This document shows, piece by piece, positions 9,510-19,641 of a stretch of 64,000 bases of DNA. Below the pieces are notes generated by a model. That model saw only the letters and a list, made by a program, of their open reading frames with translations, searched no databases and was not told the DNA's origin. The position numbers and the translations under genes were made by a program. Each line of letters starts with the position of its first letter. Position 1 is the first letter of the stretch. The DNA comes from Bacteroidota bacterium (GTDB taxonomy: Bacteria > Bacteroidota > Ignavibacteria > Kapaibacteriales > UBA2268): NCBI GenBank assembly GCA_021780815.1, contig JAJXYC010000008.1, positions 22,249 through 86,248 on the forward strand, in the 5' to 3' direction.

Positions 9510-10535
9510 ATGCCATTTTTTCGATTATTTTCAAACGACCTTGCAATTGATTTAGGTACTGCTAATACTTTGATTTGGATGCCTGGTAAAGGTATAATTT
9601 TAGATGAACCCTCAGTAGTAGCATTTGACCGTTCAACAAAGCATATAATAGCAATTGGGAAAGAAGCCCAAACAATGATAGGGAAAACTCACAAAGATAT
9701 CAAGGTAATAAGACCATTGCGAGATGGTGTAATTGCTGATTTTGAAATTGCCGAAGGTATGTTAAGATCCTTTATCCATAAGGTAACGAAAAATTGGCAG
9801 CCTCCAAGGCGTGTTGTAATTGGTGTACCTTCTGGAATTTCGGAAGTAGAAAAGCGTGCTGTTAGAGATAGTGCTGAACATGCTGGTGCTCGTGAAGTGC
9901 ATCTTATTGCTGAACCAATGGCGGCAGCAATAGGAATTGGTATGGATGTTCACCAATCTATCGGAAATATGATAGTCGATATTGGCGGTGGTACTTCTGA
10001 AATTGCTGTAATATCGCTTGCCGGTATTGTTGTCGATTTATCTTTACGCATTGCAGGAAATGTTATGAATAATAATATTATTCAATTTTTCCGTAGAACT
10101 CACAATCTTTTGATAGGAGAAAGAAGTGCAGAAATTATTAAGCACCAAGCAGGTTCCGCCGCTCCTATGGATGAAGAACTTGAAATAGAAGTTCGTGGAC
10201 GAGACCTTGTTACGGGAGTACCTAAAATGATTGTTGTTTCTTCAGTAGATATTCGTAACGCTTTATCAGAACCAATTTCTGAAATCGTCAATGGAATTTT
10301 ACGACTGCTCGAGCAAACTCCTCCTGAACTTGCTGCCGATATTCTTGAACGTGGTATATTTTTATCCGGAGGTGGTGCTTTATTAAAAGAATTGGATAAA
10401 CGTATATCAAAAGAAACTGGTATGGCGGTTTATATTGCAGAAGACCCTTTACAAGCTGTTGCTCGTGGTACAGGAAAAGTTCTCGAAAATTTATCGTATT
10501 ATTCGCCTGTACTTATTAAAAATACTCGTTATTAA
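9510..10535 (+). CDS. mreB: Rod shape-determining protein MreB
   Basis: FSNDLAIDLGTANTLIWMPGKGIILDEPSVVAFD...MIVDIGGGTSEIAVISLAGIV...FLSGGGALL. Confidence 0.97.
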   Translation: MPFFRLFSNDLAIDLGTANTLIWMPGKGIILDEPSVVAFDRSTKHIIAIGKEAQTMIGKTHKDIKVIRPLRDGVIADFEIAEGMLRSFIHKVTKNWQPPRRVVIGVPSGISEVEKRAVRDSAEHAGAREVHLIAEPMAAAIGIGMDVHQSIGNMIVDIGGGTSEIAVISLAGIVVDLSLRIAGNVMNNNIIQFFRRTHNLLIGERSAEIIKHQAGSAAPMDEELEIEVRGRDLVTGVPKMIVVSSVDIRNALSEPISEIVNGILRLLEQTPPELAADILERGIFLSGGGALLKELDKRISKETGMAVYIAEDPLQAVARGTGKVLENLSYYSPVLIKNTRY

Positions 10536-10552
10536 TTATTGCCTTTTTTGTT

Positions 10553-11176
10553 ATGTTTAGTAAATTTTTATCATACTTTTTATTTCTATTTTTTTCTGTA
10601 ATTTGTTCCGTTCTGGCAAAAGAAAACAGCAACATCATTATAGATGCACATTTAACTTTTCAAGAAGCTATTAAAGGGACCCAAGCACCTAAAGAAGTAA
10701 TTGATAGCTTAGTTCTAATTGATGTTGAGTATTTTTCTTTTGATAAAAAATTACACCGTGGGCAAATTCTTATTCGCAAAAATTTGGAAAATGATGTTCA
10801 ACACATATTCCAATTAATTAAAGAAAGTAAATTCCCTATCAAAAAAGTCGTCCCAATTGTACAATATAATTGGTCAGACGATTCGTCTATGGCAGATAAC
10901 AATACCTCCTCGTTTAACTATAGAAAAGTTGCTAATAAAAATAAATTGTCTAATCATTCTTTTGGCACAGCAATTGATATAAATCCAGTACAAAATCCAG
11001 CTGTGTATTCAGATAGTACAATTTCTCCAAAAGGTGCAAAATACAGTCCACTCGTAAAAGGAACAATTACAGAAGATTGTTTCTTAACAAAAGAATTTAA
11101 AAAATTGGGTTGGATCTGGGGTGGAAATTGGAAATCTTTGAAAGATTATCAGCATTTTGAAAAAACAAAAAATTAA
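10553..11176 (+). CDS. M15 family peptidase (D-Ala-D-Ala carboxypeptidase-like)
   Basis: NHSFGTAIDINPVQNP...FKKLGWIWGGNWKSLKDYQHFE metal-site motifs. Confidence 0.88.
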   Translation: MFSKFLSYFLFLFFSVICSVLAKENSNIIIDAHLTFQEAIKGTQAPKEVIDSLVLIDVEYFSFDKKLHRGQILIRKNLENDVQHIFQLIKESKFPIKKVVPIVQYNWSDDSSMADNNTSSFNYRKVANKNKLSNHSFGTAIDINPVQNPAVYSDSTISPKGAKYSPLVKGTITEDCFLTKEFKKLGWIWGGNWKSLKDYQHFEKTKN

Positions 11177-11192
11177 TTGCAGGGTTTTAATA

Positions 11193-13217
11193 ATGAGTGA
11201 TTTTAACTCTTTAAATGAACAACTTAATAGCTTAATTAATGAAAATAAAAAGTTAAAAGAAGAAAATCAACAATTAATTCATTTACGTGAACAAGTTACT
11301 CGTCAATCTGTGGAACTTGAAGCACAAAATGATGAATTAACAAGTATTCGTTATGAGTTAGAACTTCAAAATGAAGAATTATTAAAAATAAATTTTGAAA
11401 ATAGCAAATTAATAAATAAATTTAATGCTCTTTTTAATTTTTCACCAGTCGGATTTTTACTAATCAATTCAAAAAACACAATAATTGAAGCAAATCTTTC
11501 AGCCTGTCAATTACTCGAAAGAAAAAGTCAAGATTTAATTAATTCAGATATTGCTAATATCTTAGGCAAAACATTTATTCAAGAGTATAATGCTTTAAAA
11601 AATCTCAGCATGTCTGAATTACAAAATAAAAATATAAAGTTAAAAACCCAAATATCTAATGAAACAGATAAATATTTCCGATTTGATTTTAGATTTTTAG
11701 AAAATTTAATTGAAACTCAACAATATACATTAATTTCATTAGTAGATGTAAGTGGAACATTACAGATACAAAAACAATTAGAAGAAAATGAAGAACGCTT
11801 TCGTAGTATATATGAGCAAACACCAATAGGAATATATAGAACAACTCCTGATGGAAAATTTTTGCTTGCCAACAATAAATTAATTAAGATGCTTGGCTAT
11901 AATTCTTGGGAAGATTTGCAAAATCTTGATTTAGAAAGCAAAGATTATCCTTTACAAGAATCCCGAGAAAAGTTCAAAGAAGAGATAGAAAAATATGGCT
12001 TTGTAAATGGTGCTGTTAATTTATGGTATAAAAAGAATGGAACTGCTCTTGTTGTGCGAGATACTGCAAAATTAATTAAAGATAAAAACGGTAAAACTTT
12101 GTATTATCAAGGTGTAGCGGAAGATATTTCGGAAGAAGAATTTTTACGTGAAACTTTAAAAGCAATTATTAATGCTTTACCTGATTTACTTTTAATACTT
12201 GATGAAGATGGGAATTATCTCGAAATATACACTGTCGATGAAAGTATTTTATATAAGAAAAAAGAAGATTTAATTGGGAAAAACATAAAAGAAGTATTTC
12301 CTAATGAAATTGCCAACTTTTTTATGGAAAATATTGCAAAATCGATAGTTGAACAAAAAAATATTATTATTAACTATGATTTACCTACACTTAGCGGCGA
12401 AAGAAGTTTTGAAGCAAGTATCACACCAGTTCAGCTTTTACATAGAACAAACAAACGATGTGTTGTTTACATAGCTCGTGATATTTCTGAAAGGAAAAAA
12501 ATTGAGTTAGAATTATTAAAATCAAGTTATGAAAAAGATATACTTTTTAGTGTTATAAGTTATGATTTACGGGATCCAATTACTTCTTTAATAACAACAG
12601 CCGATATTTTTACAAATTATTATGATAAATTATCACCGGAACAGTTAAAAAAATATATATACCAAGTAAGTCAAGAAATTTATACATTAAAAAATTTAGT
12701 TGATAATTTGTTAGATTGGTCTAAATCACAAGCGGGCAAACTTGACTTTTTACCAGAAATATCTGATTTGTTCAATCTTGCAGAAGGAGCAATGTTAGTT
12801 TATTTAAATCTTGCTAAAAGCAAGGGGATTAGTTTTGCTTCTTCAATTCAACCTAAAACATATTGTTTTGTTGATAGATTTATGATTTCATCAGTTTTTC
12901 GGAATCTAATTGCAAATGCAATTAAATATGCTTTACCTAATACTCAAATATCTATTAACATTGAAGAACACGAAAATCTTTGGAAAATCAGAATAAAAGA
13001 TTTCGGAGTTGGTATAGAACAATCAAAAATCCAAAGCATTTTTGACGAAGAAGATTCTTATATCTATGGAGCTGAACATCACCGTTCAAAAGGTTTAGGG
13101 TTGCATATTTGCAAAACATTTATAGAAAGGAACAATGGTGAAATATTTGTTGAAAGTGAATTCGGAAAATGGACACAATTTACATTTTCGGTTCCCAAAC
13201 CAGAATCAATGCCTTAA
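11193..13217 (+). CDS. PAS-domain sensor histidine kinase (H-box His replaced by Tyr)
   Basis: Coiled coil, multiple PAS, H-box-like FSVISYDLRDPITSL, N-box NLIANAIKYA, G-boxes DFGVGI and SKGLGLHICK; start moved from 11157 to ATG 11193. Confidence 0.92.
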   Translation: MSDFNSLNEQLNSLINENKKLKEENQQLIHLREQVTRQSVELEAQNDELTSIRYELELQNEELLKINFENSKLINKFNALFNFSPVGFLLINSKNTIIEANLSACQLLERKSQDLINSDIANILGKTFIQEYNALKNLSMSELQNKNIKLKTQISNETDKYFRFDFRFLENLIETQQYTLISLVDVSGTLQIQKQLEENEERFRSIYEQTPIGIYRTTPDGKFLLANNKLIKMLGYNSWEDLQNLDLESKDYPLQESREKFKEEIEKYGFVNGAVNLWYKKNGTALVVRDTAKLIKDKNGKTLYYQGVAEDISEEEFLRETLKAIINALPDLLLILDEDGNYLEIYTVDESILYKKKEDLIGKNIKEVFPNEIANFFMENIAKSIVEQKNIIINYDLPTLSGERSFEASITPVQLLHRTNKRCVVYIARDISERKKIELELLKSSYEKDILFSVISYDLRDPITSLITTADIFTNYYDKLSPEQLKKYIYQVSQEIYTLKNLVDNLLDWSKSQAGKLDFLPEISDLFNLAEGAMLVYLNLAKSKGISFASSIQPKTYCFVDRFMISSVFRNLIANAIKYALPNTQISINIEEHENLWKIRIKDFGVGIEQSKIQSIFDEEDSYIYGAEHHRSKGLGLHICKTFIERNNGEIFVESEFGKWTQFTFSVPKPESMP

Positions 13218-13218
13218 T

Positions 13219-13698
13219 TTATGCCTCTAATTTTGAATTTGTTACAAAATCAGGAAATACATAATAAATATTGCCTTCCTTATCTACTTCCATTTTAAAC
13301 ATACCTCTTGATGTTACATCTTGCATAATTTGTTTTGCTTCATCATAACTTGTGCCAAGTACAAGAACAATATCGAAAAGTTTTAATATTCCCTGCTTTG
13401 CTTTTGCCAAGTTTAGCAATTCTAAATCAATATATTTTTTTTGATGGGATTTAAATTCAATTTCAGCTTTATTTTTCAAAAAATATCCTAATCCCATAGG
13501 GAGTAAACCAAAAAAGGTAGTAAGACCAATCCAAATGCTGATACTTTCCCCTAAGTTGTAGGGTACAGTAAATACAATATTTGCCAACCCTACAATTGCA
13601 AAAAATAATGTATCAATTACACCAACACCAAATATAAGTTTCCAAAACTTTAATTTCCATATTTTACGTTTTAATTGCTTTAAAATCATTTTTATCAA
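13219..13698 (-). CDS. Hypothetical two-TM membrane protein
   Basis: Complete 159-aa ORF with two hydrophobic helices and a conserved-looking C-terminal soluble part. Confidence 0.65.
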   Translation of the reverse strand: MIKMILKQLKRKIWKLKFWKLIFGVGVIDTLFFAIVGLANIVFTVPYNLGESISIWIGLTTFFGLLPMGLGYFLKNKAEIEFKSHQKKYIDLELLNLAKAKQGILKLFDIVLVLGTSYDEAKQIMQDVTSRGMFKMEVDKEGNIYYVFPDFVTNSKLEA

Positions 13699-13738
13699 AT
13701 TTTGTTTACTTGCTTAATACAAAAATAGTAATTAAATA

Positions 13739-14830
13739 TTATTCAAAAAAAATACTTTCTCTTCTGATTGGATAATTTTTTCTAAAATCAATAAAGAATT
13801 GCTTTCTTTTATCAACAGACTGACTGAAAGTTGCTTTAAACATTTCATAATCGTTTTCAAAGCATCTTTTTGTTTTTAAAATTTGAAAAACTTTCAACAC
13901 ATCATCAAAATTTTTAATAATTTCTATATTGTTTATTTGCAATTCATTCAGAAGCAACTTATAATCAGGGGTTATATGAGTAAAATTTTCAAAATGTTTT
14001 AATACTTGAATAGAACCTTTAATTTTAGCATCATAAGCATAACCTGCCAAATGCGGAGTGGCAATTAAAGCAACACTTGCTAAATTAGCGTTAAAATTAG
14101 GTTCATTTTCCCAAACATCTATTGCTAAAAATAATTGTTTTTTTGTTAAAACTTTACTTAATGCTTCTTCATCTACAACACCACCACGAGAAGTATGAAT
14201 AAACAAACTGTTTGACTGCATTAAATTGAGCTGCTGGTAATTTATTAAATATTTTGTCTTGTAAACTCCCGAAAAAGTCAAAGGGACATGATTTGTTATA
14301 ATATCACTGTTTTTGAAAATTTCATTGAGTTCACAATAAGTTACGTAATCAGGGAATTGAAAATCCATATCCAATAATGGTGGGTCATTTACTAATACTT
14401 TCAAACCTAACAAATTGCAATACTGTGCAACGATTTTGCCAATATTTCCAAATCCAATTATCCCTATTGTTTTACTTTTCAATCTGCCTATATCATCTAA
14501 AAGCGACCATTTCAAAATAGAATAAATCACATATTCCGCAACAGAATTAGCATTGCTACCCGTCGCAGAAAAATAAGCAATACCTTTTTGCTTTAAATAT
14601 TCAAGGTCTAAATGGTCAATTCCTGAGGTTGCTGTCGCTATAAATACTACATTAGTCCCTTCAAGTAATTTTTCATTTGCCTTGACTGTTGACCTAATAA
14701 AAAGATGATTTATTGAGTTATTTTTAAGTTGTTCTTGGCTTATCTCTGTTGCTGGAAGCACAACTACACTGCTCTTTGAATTCAATGCTTCAAAAATTAA
14801 TGGAATATTTTTATCTGTTAATACATTCAT
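13739..14830 (-). CDS. pdxB: Erythronate-4-phosphate dehydrogenase
   Basis: 2-hydroxyacid dehydrogenase fold, GIIGFGNIGKIVAQYCNLLGLKVLVNDPP, TNHVPLTFSGVYKTKYLIN, HTSRGGVVDEEAL, PdxB-like length. Confidence 0.88.
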   Translation of the reverse strand: MNVLTDKNIPLIFEALNSKSSVVVLPATEISQEQLKNNSINHLFIRSTVKANEKLLEGTNVVFIATATSGIDHLDLEYLKQKGIAYFSATGSNANSVAEYVIYSILKWSLLDDIGRLKSKTIGIIGFGNIGKIVAQYCNLLGLKVLVNDPPLLDMDFQFPDYVTYCELNEIFKNSDIITNHVPLTFSGVYKTKYLINYQQLNLMQSNSLFIHTSRGGVVDEEALSKVLTKKQLFLAIDVWENEPNFNANLASVALIATPHLAGYAYDAKIKGSIQVLKHFENFTHITPDYKLLLNELQINNIEIIKNFDDVLKVFQILKTKRCFENDYEMFKATFSQSVDKRKQFFIDFRKNYPIRRESIFFE

Positions 14831-14947
14831 TTTTCTCTAATTTGATTAATATTTGTAAAAAAAATATTTTAAATATTGTTTGGAATTCATATTATTTTTT
14901 CTTATTTTGCAATAAAAATTTCTTCAAATTAAGGAAACTTTCGGGAA

Positions 14948-15352
14948 ATGAGAATACTTGTTGTAGAAGATCTTTTAGTTATGCGTCGGTTAATTGTAAA
15001 CACGCTGCATTCATTAGGATATGAGGATGTCCTCCAAGCAAGTAATGGCGAAGAAGCCCTTGAACTCATATTAAATCCTGATTCTAAGATTGAATTTCTC
15101 ATTACTGATTGGCTTATGCCTGTTATGGATGGGTTAACTTTGGTAAAATATGTCCGAGCGAATCACGATACTTATGATTTGCCTGTTATGATGCTAACTT
15201 CTATGAATGAAAAAGATAATTTAATTGAAGCTTTGAAGTTCAGAATTAATGATTATGTTATTAAGCCATTTACGCCAAAACTTTTACAATCTAAAATTGA
15301 AAGCATTGTTACCCGCCAAAAATATAATTTGAATTTACAACCGAACAATTAA
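14948..15352 (+). CDS. Single-domain CheY-like response regulator
   Basis: VVEDLLVMRRLI, FLITDWLMPVMDGLTL, MMLTS, YVIKPF. Confidence 0.93.
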   Translation: MRILVVEDLLVMRRLIVNTLHSLGYEDVLQASNGEEALELILNPDSKIEFLITDWLMPVMDGLTLVKYVRANHDTYDLPVMMLTSMNEKDNLIEALKFRINDYVIKPFTPKLLQSKIESIVTRQKYNLNLQPNN

Positions 15353-15388
15353 TAAATTTTGTAACTAAAAAATTTTAATTAATAATTT

Positions 15389-16063
15389 TTATTTTTTTAA
15401 AGTATTTAACAATCCTTGTTTGCTATCAAGTTTTTTAAACCATTTAACGTTAAAAAATAAAGAAGATAAAATTAAAGCACAAAGAACACCTAAAATTGAA
15501 CCAAAATAAACATCTCGGAAAAAGTGTTGCAATAAATAAACTCGGGAAAGCCCAACCATCAGAGCTAAATAAAAAGAGATGTGTTTAATTATTTTATTTT
15601 CAAATGAAATTGATAGAATTAAAAACATAGCAAAAGCAACAGTTGTATGACCTGATGGAAAAGATAAAAAGTAATTCATCTTTACTCCTTCCACAAAATT
15701 CAGATGAACAGAAGAACTATGCTCGAAGAAACTTGCCGGACGAGGTAAGTTAGTTGCTGTTTTTATTATTCCTACCAACGATGTGGTAATTATTAAATTA
15801 ATAACAGTAAAAACAAACATTGAATATCGGTATAATAATAAAATTAATAGCACCGAAACAATTCCAAAAGTTTCCGCTAAATTTGTAGAAAAAATAAATA
15901 TCTTATTAAAAAAAAGATTTCTATGGGAATTAAAATAAAGGAGCAGAACATCACTGTTCGTTGAAAAATAAAGCATTCCACCAAACAATAAAAAAATACC
16001 TAAATAAAAGAAAAAGATTTTATTATTTTTAAAAATTAATTTTACCATTAATAAATTCTGCAT
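15389..16063 (-). CDS. PAP2-family phosphatase
   Basis: KTATNLPRP, FPSGHTTVAFA, SRVYLLQHFFRDVYFGS. Confidence 0.9.
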   Translation of the reverse strand: MQNLLMVKLIFKNNKIFFFYLGIFLLFGGMLYFSTNSDVLLLYFNSHRNLFFNKIFIFSTNLAETFGIVSVLLILLLYRYSMFVFTVINLIITTSLVGIIKTATNLPRPASFFEHSSSVHLNFVEGVKMNYFLSFPSGHTTVAFAMFLILSISFENKIIKHISFYLALMVGLSRVYLLQHFFRDVYFGSILGVLCALILSSLFFNVKWFKKLDSKQGLLNTLKK

Positions 16064-16070
16064 TATACAT

Positions 16071-16391
16071 TTAAACAGTGAATTTGGACGAAATTATTTC
16101 TTGCTTGTTTTTTTCAATTTCTTCACGCTTTCTTTTACGCACTTGATAAATTCTACGAGCCTCCTCTTTAATCATATCTTGCTCATAAAGAATTAAGGAA
16201 TAATCTAATCGGTTGTTTAAATTACCTAAAACTCTATAAGCCTCTGTAATCAAATGGAACAACCTTAAAGCCTCAGGATCTTTATTAAAATCAGGATGAA
16301 ATTGCTTAACTAATTTGCGATAAGCACGCTTAATTTCTTCTGTTGAAGCCGTACGCTCAATCCTTAATATTTTATAATAATCCTTAATCAT
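16071..16391 (-). CDS. J-domain protein
   Basis: DYYKILRIERTASTEEIKRAYRKLVKQFHPDFNKDPEA contains HPD. Confidence 0.9.
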   Translation of the reverse strand: MIKDYYKILRIERTASTEEIKRAYRKLVKQFHPDFNKDPEALRLFHLITEAYRVLGNLNNRLDYSLILYEQDMIKEEARRIYQVRKRKREEIEKNKQEIISSKFTV

Positions 16392-16400
16392 TATTTATTT

Positions 16401-16655
16401 TCATTTGTATTTTAATTTTAACAATAAAATTATAAAAGCCAAAATGAAAGAAACTATATTAGCTAAAATTATCGGGTAAGAATTGATTAAAACCCCATAT
16501 ACCAACCAAAAGCTAATACCAATAACAAACACAATATACATAATTAAAGAAATATCTTTTGTTTCTTTGTATTTTATTGTTTTGAGCATTTGCGGTAAAA
16601 AAGCCAATGTTGTAAAGGTTGCTGCCACAAATCCAATGATTGATGTTGAATCCAT
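16401..16655 (-). CDS. SemiSWEET-type transporter (MtN3/PQ-loop)
   Basis: 84 aa, three TM, FLPQMLKTIKYKETKDISLIMY. Confidence 0.88.
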   Translation of the reverse strand: MDSTSIIGFVAATFTTLAFLPQMLKTIKYKETKDISLIMYIVFVIGISFWLVYGVLINSYPIILANIVSFILAFIILLLKLKYK

Positions 16656-16656
16656 T

Positions 16657-17394
16657 TTACATAAATTTTATAATTAATAATAGAGAGTTATAAAATAAAA
16701 ATCCCGAAAACAATAAATTCGTTACCAAAAATAAATATAGAACTATTTTATAAATAATTTTACCTCCGAATAAAAAGTTAACAATTAATATTATATAAAA
16801 ACTTGCAATAAAAGCCACAAAATAAATGGAAGAATGCAAATAATCTTCAATGTTATTCTTTAAAATAAATGAACTATTAATGTTCTTTTGAAATTCATTT
16901 GAAAATAAAATAATTGGTAAATCTGGTACTTGTATTGTAATAGAATGTTTAAGAGTGTTTTCGTTTGTATTTAAATTAATTATTGCAATACGATTAGATT
17001 CATTTGTATCCACTTTAAATAAAAAATCTTTTTCTTGCTGTGGTTCGATTTTATATACAATATTTAAATTAATACCTTCTAAATTATGCAATTCAGACCA
17101 GTGATTGTCCAAATAAATTTTTTTTAAGAATAAGTAATTTTGAGTTTGCTTTGTATCGTTTATTATTTTTATCTTTTGCCATTGTTTTGGTTTATTTATA
17201 ATTTTTTCAATCGCAGGGAAATTTAAATTAAATAAAAGATTAAAATAAAGGAAAAAAAAAGGTATTACAAAAATAACTTTGACAACTTTCAATTTATTAC
17301 TTGGTTGAGCAATAGAGGTCTTAAAAAATTTTAAAATTATATGTGTAATAAAAAAAAGAAATACAAGAATAATATAAAAAAATATATAAGCCAA
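16657..17394 (-). CDS. Hypothetical membrane protein
   Basis: 245 aa with N- and C-terminal hydrophobic segments. Confidence 0.6.
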   Translation of the reverse strand: MAYIFFYIILVFLFFITHIILKFFKTSIAQPSNKLKVVKVIFVIPFFFLYFNLLFNLNFPAIEKIINKPKQWQKIKIINDTKQTQNYLFLKKIYLDNHWSELHNLEGINLNIVYKIEPQQEKDFLFKVDTNESNRIAIINLNTNENTLKHSITIQVPDLPIILFSNEFQKNINSSFILKNNIEDYLHSSIYFVAFIASFYIILIVNFLFGGKIIYKIVLYLFLVTNLLFSGFLFYNSLLLIIKFM

Positions 17395-17479
17395 AATTAC
17401 CTTCTTAAATTAATTTAAAATACAAAAATAAACTTAAAGAGAATAATATCTAAAATAAATAATAAAATAAATAATAAAT

Positions 17480-19513
17480 CTACTTTAAGCCATAAATTTC
17501 TTTACTTGACTGCAATTTATTCAAAAATGCTTGCAAATGGTTAATTTCTTTGACTACAACCTCAACTTCGATAGCATTTGCTTCTTTTGCAGGAACTTTT
17601 TTAATAGAAACAATATTTATGTTCATTGCATCAGCAATATCACTAATCAGATGTATAATTTTAATTGAATCTTCACCAAAAATTTTATATTTAACTATTT
17701 GCGATGATTCCCCTTCTGCCCATTTTGCATCTTTGAAATTTTCAGGATTTAATTTTTTCAAATACGTACAGCTTCCCGTATGTATTTTAATTTCAGATTT
17801 AGTAGTAACATAAGCCACAATTGGTTCACCTTTAACAGGGTTGCAACATTTTGCAAGAACAACTTGAATATTTTTTAATCCTTCAACTTCAATTTTAGGA
17901 CTTGTAATAAGTTCTTTTTTGATAGTTTTATCTTTTTGCTTATCACTAATTTTTTGGAAAGCTTCTGGATATAACTTCTTCAATTGCCAATAGCTACATT
18001 TTATAGTTTTACTTGAAATAGCAAAATAAAAGTCATCAGCAGAATCAAATCCAATTTCATTAATACGTTTTTTAAATTTTTGTTCATCAGTATATCCAAC
18101 TAACTTTTTCTTATATTGGTCTTTTAATTTTTCCCAAGCATTTTTACCTTGTGCAACAAAAGATTCACGCTCATTTTTCTTAAACCAACGAGCTATTCTA
18201 TTTTTGGCACGGTTTGTTTTTACAAAAGAAAGCCAATCTCTTGAAGGCGTTGCATTATTGGAAGTAATAATTTCAATTACATCACCACTTTTTAATTTTT
18301 CTTTTAACTTTACAAATTTTTTATTTACTTTTGCTCCTGTTATCTTAAATCCCAAATTTGTATGAATAGCAAAAGCAAAATCAATAGGCGTAGAACCTTC
18401 CGGCAACGATATTATTTCTCCTTTTGGGGTTAATACATTGATATAATCTCTTTTCATCTCATTTTTAAGAGAATCAAAAAATTCAAAAGGGTTATCAAAA
18501 TAAACATCATTTTCCAAAAACTCATGCAAAGTTTTCAGCCAACTTCCTGAACTACCTACTGTCCCTTGCTTATATGCCCAATGTGCCGATGTACCATATT
18601 CTGCTTCTTCGTGCATTTCTTCGGTTCGTATTTGTATTTCAAATTTGTCCCCTTGTTTTGTCATTACTGTTGTTTGTATTGAACGATAGCCATTCGACTT
18701 TGGAAAAGTTATCCAATCTCTAAATCTATCTTCAATTGGCATCCATTTACTATGCACTACACCTAATGTCAAGTAACAATCATATTTTTCTTTGGTAATT
18801 ACTCGCAGTGCAAGCAAATCATAAATCCTATCTATATCTACTTTTTGATTTACCAATTTTCGATATATACTGTAAGGTCTTTTGACCCGATATTGTATTC
18901 GTGCTGTGATATTCTCTCTTTGTAATAACACTTCTAATTCTTGTTTCATTTGCATTAACTTCTCATTGTAATATGGTAAATTATTACTTATATTTTTTTG
19001 CAAATGCTCGAAATCTTTTGGAAATAATGTTTTAAATGAAATATCTTCCATTCTTTGGTATATCTTCCTTATACCAAGCATTTGTGCTACTGGTGAATAA
19101 AAATACAAACATTCTTCTGATAAACTTTTTAAAATCGGGCTTTGTGTTTTCTCTGCAAACTCCAACAATTGCAATCTTTCAGAAAGCTTTAAAATAATTA
19201 TTGATAAATCATCGCTCAATTCTATAAAAGCTTTACGAATATTGGCTATATTTTTTTTGGTTTCAGAAAGTGTAATTGTGCTTAATCTTTTTAATAATAA
19301 ACTTTTTTCGTATATTTCTGGCGAAACTAAAGAAATCAGTTTCTTGCTTTCTTGTACATCTATTTCTTCCATCAAAGAAAGATAAACAACCACCGCATAA
19401 TCATCACTTAAACGCAACTCTTTTGTTCCTTCATATAATGCTACCGCAAATTTGTAGTTCTCTTCTTTAAAATAACCTTTGGTCTTTTCTAATAATTCTT
19501 CTTTTTCAATCAT
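17480..19513 (-). CDS. RelA/SpoT-family (p)ppGpp synthetase with degenerate HD domain
   Basis: Synthetase motifs PYSIYRKL, YDLLALRVI, FPKSNGYRSIQTTV, EIQIRTEEMHEEAEYGTSAHWAYKQG; TGS domain; ACT-like end; canonical HD residues not seen. Confidence 0.92.
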   Translation of the reverse strand: MIEKEELLEKTKGYFKEENYKFAVALYEGTKELRLSDDYAVVVYLSLMEEIDVQESKKLISLVSPEIYEKSLLLKRLSTITLSETKKNIANIRKAFIELSDDLSIIILKLSERLQLLEFAEKTQSPILKSLSEECLYFYSPVAQMLGIRKIYQRMEDISFKTLFPKDFEHLQKNISNNLPYYNEKLMQMKQELEVLLQRENITARIQYRVKRPYSIYRKLVNQKVDIDRIYDLLALRVITKEKYDCYLTLGVVHSKWMPIEDRFRDWITFPKSNGYRSIQTTVMTKQGDKFEIQIRTEEMHEEAEYGTSAHWAYKQGTVGSSGSWLKTLHEFLENDVYFDNPFEFFDSLKNEMKRDYINVLTPKGEIISLPEGSTPIDFAFAIHTNLGFKITGAKVNKKFVKLKEKLKSGDVIEIITSNNATPSRDWLSFVKTNRAKNRIARWFKKNERESFVAQGKNAWEKLKDQYKKKLVGYTDEQKFKKRINEIGFDSADDFYFAISSKTIKCSYWQLKKLYPEAFQKISDKQKDKTIKKELITSPKIEVEGLKNIQVVLAKCCNPVKGEPIVAYVTTKSEIKIHTGSCTYLKKLNPENFKDAKWAEGESSQIVKYKIFGEDSIKIIHLISDIADAMNINIVSIKKVPAKEANAIEVEVVVKEINHLQAFLNKLQSSKEIYGLK

Positions 19514-19641
19514 TTTTTTTCTAAAATTTTTATTTTAATATTTGCCTAACTACTAAAATTATCTTTGGAGCAAATTGATTATTCTATCGCATCATTCATT
19601 AATAATAAATATTTCATTATTTTATCTTTATTTGTTTAAAA

